In this document: positions 58,182 to 64,000 of the stretch, one piece after another
Position numbering within the stretch: position 1 is the stretch's first letter
How the letters are laid out: every line of letters begins with the position of its first letter
Assembly (NCBI RefSeq): GCF_037975245.1
Contig: NC_092562.1
Coordinates: 13,384,501 to 13,448,500 of the forward strand
Source: Apostichopus japonicus
Taxonomy: Eukaryota; Echinodermata; Holothuroidea; Aspidochirotida; Stichopodidae
Length of the DNA stretch: 64,000 nt
Direction of reading: 5' to 3'
The notes under the pieces: generated by a model
The model's database searches: none
Told to the model about the DNA's origin: nothing
Seen by the model: only the letters and a program-made list of their open reading frames with translations
Made by a program: the position numbers and the translations under genes

Positions 58182-58395
58182 ATGGTGGTCAGATATTCAT
58201 TAGAGGAACAAAATGAAATGCAGAGGGAAATTTCCAAAATGTTCGGTATTCCCGAGCCGCTGCAGAATATCAGTGAGATGCACGAGTATGAAGGAGTGAG
58301 GTTTAGCGGTTTTGTACCTGCGAAGAGTCTTGAGATCATTAGAGACTGGGAGACGAGAGACGATGACATATTCATCACCACGTATCCTAAAAGTG
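58182..58395 (+). CDS. Cytosolic sulfotransferase C, exon 1 only
   Basis: 214-nt exon with donor gtaggc, the same length and phase as exon 1 of genes A and B. The protein starts MVVRYSLEEQNEM and ends TTYPKSG, the first half of the PAPS loop. It differs from gene B at 9 of 71 residues, all between residues 14 and 40; the last 31 residues are identical. Exons 2-6 are not present in the remaining 5.6 kb, which holds TA repeats, a palindrome and a Gypsy element. They may lie beyond the LTR element, or the gene may be broken. Confidence 0.8.
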
Positions 58396-58463
58396 GTAGG
58401 CTATGTTTACACTACAACCAGTGTACTGTATTGTACTACATTTACATATTGTATATATTATTG

Positions 58464-58469
<6 letters not shown>

Positions 58470-58534
<65 letters not shown>
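58470..58534. repeat. (TA)n microsatellite in intron 1 of sulfotransferase C
   Basis: About 65 bp of TA with one CA interruption, ending directly at the palindromic element. Confidence 0.9.
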
Positions 58535-58535
<1 letters not shown>

Positions 58536-58537
<2 letters not shown>

Positions 58538-58709
58538 GTTAATCAACGGTCTAGCGTGCGTTACTCAAAGGATTAATGCACGATCGGGGGATAATGCAAG
58601 CGATGCACGAGGGCGGAGCGTAGCGGAGCCCGAGTGCATCCAGCGATAGCATTAACACCCGGAGTGCATTAATCATGTGAGTAACGCACGCTAGACCGTT
58701 GATTAACCC
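58536..58709. repeat. Palindromic foldback element
   Basis: Perfect 32-bp arms at 58536-58567 and 58678-58709 starting GGGTTAATCAACGGTCTAGC, then imperfect pairing inward (ggattaatgcac with gtgcattaatc) around a G/C-rich centre. A related single arm 'gtgcgttactcacaggatta' is at about 59142-59162. Confidence 0.9.
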
Positions 58710-59223
58710 CGTTCCTTCATACACTACCATTTGTGTGGAGGGAAAATCATAAAACAAAACATTTTTGGTTACATATAACCAAAGATTTATTAAAGTGATG
58801 CCCCGTAAGTCGAATTAACGATTAACAACCAGCATAACAATGTACATGTGCAATTATAAAGTAATACTGAACGATAGTGAATAATTATAAAGGAAACGTC
58901 TTTGAAAGGCTGTCATTCATAAAAGATGAACCATAATAACATTTTAACTAATGTTTGGCAATATTGCGGCCATAATACTATTTTTGAAAGGTCTCAATAA
59001 CAAGGAACTACAAACAATTACTAGTTGGCTTCATCATATCAATACCCTACAACTTCTGGTTCCCATAGCAACCATTCTAGGGACAAACATGTACGTATGG
59101 TATACAGTCATACGATAACATTCATCCGCCGGTAATTTTACCGTGCGTTACTCACAGGATTAACAACGGTCAGCTGACCTGAATGGACCAATAGGATTGA
59201 GGAATCTTTACTAAGTATGAATA

Positions 59224-59229
59224 AATATA

Positions 59230-59301
<72 letters not shown>
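59224..59301. repeat. (TA)n microsatellite
   Basis: Nearly pure TA. The rest of 58710-59602 shows no coding feature. Confidence 0.9.
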
Positions 59302-59304
<3 letters not shown>

Positions 59305-59602
59305 ATTGTCTGTGTGTTATAGTACACACATTCGTATACTACAATCAGTGTACTATATATATAGATATATAAAAAAAAAACAGCCTTATAACGGTATTAA
59401 GTATTTGTCTAGTCGGCGACAGGTATATTAACATATCTCGCTAGTATGGATTCGGGAGATGCAAACTTGCAATAGTGTCCCCTATAATCAAGCGGTGACC
59501 AGCAAGTTACCGATGACTACATCCAAAATTCCGACATCGACACCGTTTGGTCCAGTTTCACTGATTTTATCAGTAAATATGTGGATAATAATATTATTAT
59601 AT

Positions 59603-60540
59603 TGTAGCGGAAAGCTACGACTTTTCCTTAGTGAGATACGTTTCGCTCCCTCAGGGGTAACATCTGTTGCGCTCCGCGGAGGTAACGAGAGATGTTTATC
59701 CGGAACAGGAACTGATTACGTAATTTTGCTATATCGATGTATTCCCGTGACTGGCATAGGCAGGCACGGCGGTGGGTGTGTGAGTCGATCCCATTGGTCG
59801 CAACTCACCGTAGTTATATATACAAGTAGTCCCTGATTGGTCTAAGCCTTTTTTTTACAGTTTATGTACGGACGTGTGTAAACGGGGGTTATTTCCGGGG
59901 TATTTAATGCAGGGTTCTTTCGTAAATGAGTGAGTCAGAGGGTCGGAGAGTCGGTCGAGTGCAAGACAAGGAACTTTCCTTCCGGCGGCTCGTGGTAAAG
60001 CCTTTGATATTTGCTAAGTCCAAACAAATGTGTTTAAGCATTTTAGAGTGCCCGCATCTCTGCGCTGCCCGAGTCCAGCGGATTGCCCGACCCCTGCGCT
60101 GCCCGAGTCCAGCGGATTGCCCGACCCCTGCGCTGCCCGAGTCCAGCGGATTGCCCGACCCCTGCGCTGCCCGAGTCCAGCGGATTGCCCGACACCTGCG
60201 CTGCCCGAGTCAAGCGGAATGCCCGAAGCCTGTGCTGCCCGACACCGGTGGATTGCAGACGTCTAGACTGCCCGACCCTTGCGCAGCCCAGTCTAACTTA
60301 GCCATGTTTATCATTGGGTTGTGCCCGACCCCAGTGCGTTATATTGGGCAAATGTAAATATTGTATTATACGCTGTAGATGTAGAACGAGATGAGAAATT
60401 ATACTTTTATTAATCTTACAACTCTGGTGTCTGCCTCCTGATTTAGAGTTAATCTGTACCCGTCCCCCATCTACCTCCCCTACTCTCCTCCAGTTGGTTT
60501 CGAGACAGGTTTTACACTACCAGACGTTGGCGGCGTTACA
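59603..60540 (+). mobile_element. 5' LTR of a Ty3/Gypsy retrotransposon, 938 bp
   Basis: Starts TGTAGCGG and ends GGCGTTACA, the TG...CA ends expected of an LTR. It is followed directly by a primer-binding-site-like TGGTGGCAACGGTGGG. A TATA-like 'agttatatatac' lies near 59811. The 3' LTR is outside the window, so the left border is inferred from the TGT/ACA ends only. Confidence 0.7.
60061..60260. repeat. 34-bp tandem repeat inside the LTR
   Basis: Five full copies (60061-60230) of a 34-bp unit beginning TGCGCTGCCCGAGTCCAGCG and a partial sixth. The first three are identical. Open frames across it in several phases are a by-product of the repeat. Confidence 0.9.
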
Positions 60541-60560
60541 TTGGTGGCAACGGTGGGATT
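60541..60560 (+). other. Primer-binding site of the Gypsy element
   Basis: TGGTGGCAACGGTGGG directly after the LTR. This sequence is typical of metazoan Gypsy elements, where a tRNA 3' end primes minus-strand synthesis. Confidence 0.6.
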
Positions 60561-60594
60561 CTAGTGCCTATCTGGTAGTCTGGACCGAGTCGAG

Positions 60595-62052
60595 ATGTCT
60601 GGGACTAACCCTTTTGAACAGTCTGTGGTGAACGAGCCGGCTACGTGGTCACTTCCGGACGAGAACATCCCTGATGTGGATGAATTCGATCCTCTGAACG
60701 TGCCAGTTAGACCGAGATCATGTGGAGGGCCGATACAAACGACGAAATATCAAGACGAGCCTGGCTGGGGAGATAAAGGGGACGGCGACAGGTTGGCTGA
60801 CTTTCTTGTGGGTCCAGAGGCTCTGAGGGACGAAAATCGTCGCCCGACGGTAGGCAGATCGTATGAATTGGCCGACGAACGTGGTGAAGCTTGGGGAGAC
60901 GAAGACCGCCGTCCGTTGATGAACCAGGGATACAAGAGGACAGCTAGAGAGGATGCCCTGGAGGCGAGTAGATGGCAACCACGGGGTGGCCCAAGGGAAC
61001 AAATGGTAATGCAGCAGCCGACAGAGGCATATGAAAGCGCTCCGGCCTACGACCGGGGGCGTTTTAGAACAAACGAATTGCGACCAGGTATGAGACCAGA
61101 GTATCCATGGCGGGAGGAAGGGAATAATCGAAGGTTGTCTATGAGCAATGACGAAAAAATCAGTCGGCAAAGAATGTGGCACCCGCAGTATGAGCCCCAG
61201 GCCCCCAATTTGAGTGTTTCTAGGGTAACAGCGCCCTCATTTAATGGCTCAACACCCTGGGAGGATTACATAGTTCAGTTTGAGCTAATATCAGAACTAA
61301 ACGGTTGGGATGAGAGAACAAGGGCGTTACAACTAGCGGCAAGCCTGAGGGGCCCAGCACAGGCTGTCCTTGCTGATCTTGATGCATCGAAGAGAAGAAG
61401 ATTTGAATCTCTCACGGATGCGCTCGAACAAAGATTCGGGAGAGCTAACCAGACAGAACTATTCAGAACGCTCTTACGTAACAGGACCCGACAACAAGGG
61501 GAGAGTATTCCAGAACTGGCCCATGATATACAACGACTTCTCTCCCGTGCTTACCCTAATGCCTCTATTGAGATGAAGGAGACCCTATCGAAAGAGTTCT
61601 TTATAGATGCCATAAGCGACCGTGACATCAGATGGAAGATATATCAGTCAAGACCCAAGACCCTGGAGGAAGCAGTGAGCATTGCAGCCGAGCTGGAGGC
61701 TTTCACCCTCTCCGAACAGAGGAAGGACACCCAGAAGAGGGCTGTAGTAAGAGTTGTATCAGAGAAGACAGAAGGTCAGGAAAACAAGTGTGGTGCGATA
61801 GATGATATTAGTAAAACACTAGCGACAGCAATGACCGAAGGATTCTCCGAACTTACTAAACAGCTACAGAAACTGCTCTTAGTGAACAACACAAATGTGT
61901 CAAAGGAAGGCCAAGAAAGGCGGAAAACTATCAAATGCTGGAACTGTGGAGAGATGGGCCATATTCGGAGGAACTGTCCTTCCCCCCTGAAATATGTTAT
62001 CCCTGCAGAGGAGACAAAGAAACAGGAAAACGAGGAGAAGTCGGTCTTGTAG
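60595..62052 (+). CDS. gag: Gypsy Gag-like protein, 485 aa
   Basis: Intact frame from ATG 60595. The N-terminal 200 residues are acidic/Arg-rich and low in known motifs. A retrotransposon Gag domain covers about residues 205-380 (APSFNGSTPWEDYIVQFE, then LRGPAQAVLADL and ALEQRFGRANQTELF). A single CCHC zinc knuckle CWNCGEMGHIRRNC lies near residue 447-460. Gag forms the particle and packages the element RNA. The frame ends KSVL-stop at 62052 and overlaps the -1 frame that becomes pol. Confidence 0.9.
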   Translation: MSGTNPFEQSVVNEPATWSLPDENIPDVDEFDPLNVPVRPRSCGGPIQTTKYQDEPGWGDKGDGDRLADFLVGPEALRDENRRPTVGRSYELADERGEAWGDEDRRPLMNQGYKRTAREDALEASRWQPRGGPREQMVMQQPTEAYESAPAYDRGRFRTNELRPGMRPEYPWREEGNNRRLSMSNDEKISRQRMWHPQYEPQAPNLSVSRVTAPSFNGSTPWEDYIVQFELISELNGWDERTRALQLAASLRGPAQAVLADLDASKRRRFESLTDALEQRFGRANQTELFRTLLRNRTRQQGESIPELAHDIQRLLSRAYPNASIEMKETLSKEFFIDAISDRDIRWKIYQSRPKTLEEAVSIAAELEAFTLSEQRKDTQKRAVVRVVSEKTEGQENKCGAIDDISKTLATAMTEGFSELTKQLQKLLLVNNTNVSKEGQERRKTIKCWNCGEMGHIRRNCPSPLKYVIPAEETKKQENEEKSVL

Positions 62053-64000
62053 GGCAAAGATCGACTAGTCCACATGGTAAGCCCGTCAATGTACCACTCT
62101 CATGGAAGAGGTTGCGGTCTGTAGGTGCGAGAGGTTTGTACGTACAGGGAGAGCTAGAGGGTGTCAAAGTGAGTTTACTTGTCGACACCGGAGCTGACCT
62201 GACGGTAGTGCGAACGGGATTCTTTGAGCAATTGTCCGCCAAAAAGACTTTGGAGCTCAAGGATGTATCTCTCGACATGGCTGTTGCAGACGGTAGACCC
62301 CTCGCGTTCTCGGGGTGTGGTAGACTCCAGTTGAAAGTAGGTAGCTTTGCAGTAGAGCATGAGATCTGGGTAGCAGACATCGATGTCGATGCACTTTTGG
62401 GTTACGATTTCCTTCAGAGGTATAACTGTACCATTGACGCTGGGAAAGGGGAGCTGACCATTAGAGGTATACAACATGACAACATCGAAAAGAATTTCGA
62501 TGGTTGTAGGGTTGTGATAGCTAAAACGGTAGTGATCCCCCCGGAAAGCGAGAAAATGGTAGCAGCGAGAATTCCAGGAATGGCTGGAGTCGAGGTACCT
62601 GCTGTAGTGGAGTGTAACGAAAGGTTTACCGAAAGACATGGTGTGATGGTTGCCAAGATACTCGTAGACCCCTCTAATGAGTTGGTACCGCTGAGACTGA
62701 TGAACCCGTCGAACCGACCTATTACACTGTACGAGGGAACACTCGTAGGTGAATGCTACTCTGCAGAAGTAATAGAAAACAATCCGTCTGTGGGCTGTAG
62801 AACCCTGCAAGGAAGAAATAGGGGTGATGGTGTACCGCCTACTGGGCCTACTCAGTTGACAGAACCTTTAGAGGAGCTTGCATTGCGAAGTTGTACTGAA
62901 TTAACCGAGGAGCAAGCCGGTGAAGTCAGGAAATGCCTTGCAGCCAATGCCGATGTTTTTGCTAGATCAAAAGAGGACCTCGGACGAACAGACCTGGTGC
63001 AACATCAGATTAACACAGGGGCGGCAAGACCAATTCGCCAAGCGCCACGTAGACTCCCGATACACCGTAAGGGTGAGGCTCGGATAGAAGTGGAGAGAAT
63101 GCTTGACCATGACATTATCGAGCCTTCGATGAGTGCTTGGGCGTCACCGATAGTACTAGTGAAAAAGAAAGACGGCTCCACTAGGTTCTGTGTCGATTAC
63201 AGGAAGCTAAATGACGTAACCGAGAAGGACTCGTACCCCCTACCCCGAATTGACGACACCCTAGACACTCTTTCCGGGGCAAAGTGGTTTTCAACGCTCG
63301 ATCTGGCGAGCGGGTACTGGCAGGTTGAGGTTCAAGAACGCGACCGTCCAAAAACTGCTTTCGTTACCGGAAGTGGTCTATTCCAGTTTAAGGTGCTTCC
63401 GTTTGGACTTTGTAACGCCCCGGCGACGTTCGAGAGACTTATGGAGAGGGTGTTAAAGGGTCTGCAGTGGCAAACGTGTTTGCTGTATCTTGATGACGTC
63501 ATCGTATATGGAGACTCCTTCGAGAAAACTCTTAAACGACTTGCTGGCGTTTTTCAAAGGCTTCGTGAGGCGAAACTAAAGCTCAACCCGAAAAAGTGTA
63601 ATCTTTTCCGAAGGGAGGTCAACTACCTAGGACATGTCGTTTCAAGCGAAGGAATCGCCCCTGACCCTGAGAAAGTCCGGTGTGTACTAGAGTGGCCTAC
63701 TCCCTGTTCCACTACGGAAGTGCGTAGTTTCGTCGGGTTATGTTCATACTATCGCCGATTTGTAAAGGGATTCTCCCATATTTGCGCACCTTTGTTTCGC
63801 CTAACTGAAAAAGAAAGGGACTTTAGATGGAATGAGGACTGTGAACTTGCTTTCAGAAAGATGAAGCAGGAGCTCACGTCGGCGCCTATTTTAGTCTATC
63901 CGGACGAGAAACGGGCATTCATCCTCGACAGTGATGCCAGTAACTTTGCCATAGGGTCTGTACTGTCCCAGGTGACTGAAGGGTCTACCCAAGAAAAGGT
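62053..64000 (+). CDS. pol: Gypsy Pol polyprotein: protease, reverse transcriptase, start of RNase H (partial)
   Basis: Open in the -1 frame relative to gag, with no stop to the window edge. The aspartic protease active site LLVDTGADLTVV lies near 62178. The RT has the first catalytic Asp in FSTLDLASGYWQV (about 63286), PFGLCNAPATFERLM, the catalytic YLDDVIVYGD (about 63486) and YLGHVVSSEGI. RNase H begins at AFILDSDASNFAIGSVLSQ (about 63920). The order protease-RT-RNase H fits Ty3/Gypsy. Pol is probably made by -1 frameshifting from gag in the shared open stretch before 62050; I could not identify the slip site with confidence. Integrase and the 3' LTR lie outside. The intact frames suggest a young copy. 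Confidence 0.9.

Noticed and set aside
60030-60357. Pro/Cys-rich repetitive protein
   Set aside because: Open in several frames only because the 34-bp LTR repeat lacks stops; it sits inside the LTR.
60718-61182. Minus-strand ORF opposite gag
   Set aside because: Shadow of the gag frame with no domain; gag has a Gag domain and zinc knuckle.
62175-62810. Minus-strand 211-codon ORF opposite pol
   Set aside because: Overlaps the protease region of pol; no recognisable motif.

Overview
This window is metazoan nuclear DNA. It has multi-exon genes with GT-AG introns, very dense transposable-element debris, long (TA)n microsatellites and no bacterial gene organisation. The cellular genes are fukutin-like, a cytosolic sulfotransferase cluster, and a secreted protein with a TIL-like domain plus a fibrinogen-C domain. 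Together with the repeats (Penelope, Harbinger, Kolobok, hAT MITEs, several tRNA-derived SINEs, L1/Tx1- and L2-like LINEs, Ty3/Gypsy) they suggest a marine invertebrate deuterostome. An echinoderm such as a sea cucumber is my best guess; that is inference, not something the sequence proves.

Layout. 0-4.4 kb: two consecutive exons of a fukutin-like gene on the minus strand, with SINE insertions. 5.1-9.85 kb: a decayed Harbinger transposon holding a HARBI1-like transposase remnant (+), a Myb/SANT partner gene remnant (-), a nested hAT MITE and a U2 snRNA-like fragment. 10-14 kb: foldback and transposon relics and a minus-strand LINE split by a SINE. 15-16 kb: first copy of a hAT-in-hAT composite element. 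16.4-18.7 kb: a Penelope-like retroelement with RT and GIY-YIG domains. 19.4-20.1 kb: degenerate tandem repeat. 22.3-28.3 kb: complete six-exon sulfotransferase gene A (-). 31.4-38.9 kb: complete six-exon sulfotransferase gene B (+), divergent from A. 39.3-40 kb: 3' flank of B, duplicated at 56.5-57.3 kb. 41.4-42.5 kb: second copy of the composite element. 44.1-53.8 kb: TIL/fibrinogen gene (+), broken by a TTAA-flanked Kolobok-like element inside exon 3, a 2-nt frameshift in exon 5 and a damaged last exon. 54.1-54.9 kb: GATATC minisatellite with inverted boundary repeats. 58.2 kb: exon 1 of sulfotransferase C (+); its other exons are not in the window. 59.6 kb to the end: a Ty3/Gypsy LTR retrotransposon (5' LTR, PBS, gag, pol running off the edge).

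Sulfotransferases A and B have the same exon phases and near-identical exon sizes. B and C share exon 1, about 150 bp of adjoining 5' sequence and a duplicated flank, so they form a local tandem family that later received many insertions. The most unusual signal is a 43-bp module present seven times in hAT-like non-autonomous elements with otherwise different ends. Most of these elements still have exact 8-bp target-site duplications. Several insertions fall on or beside splice signals.
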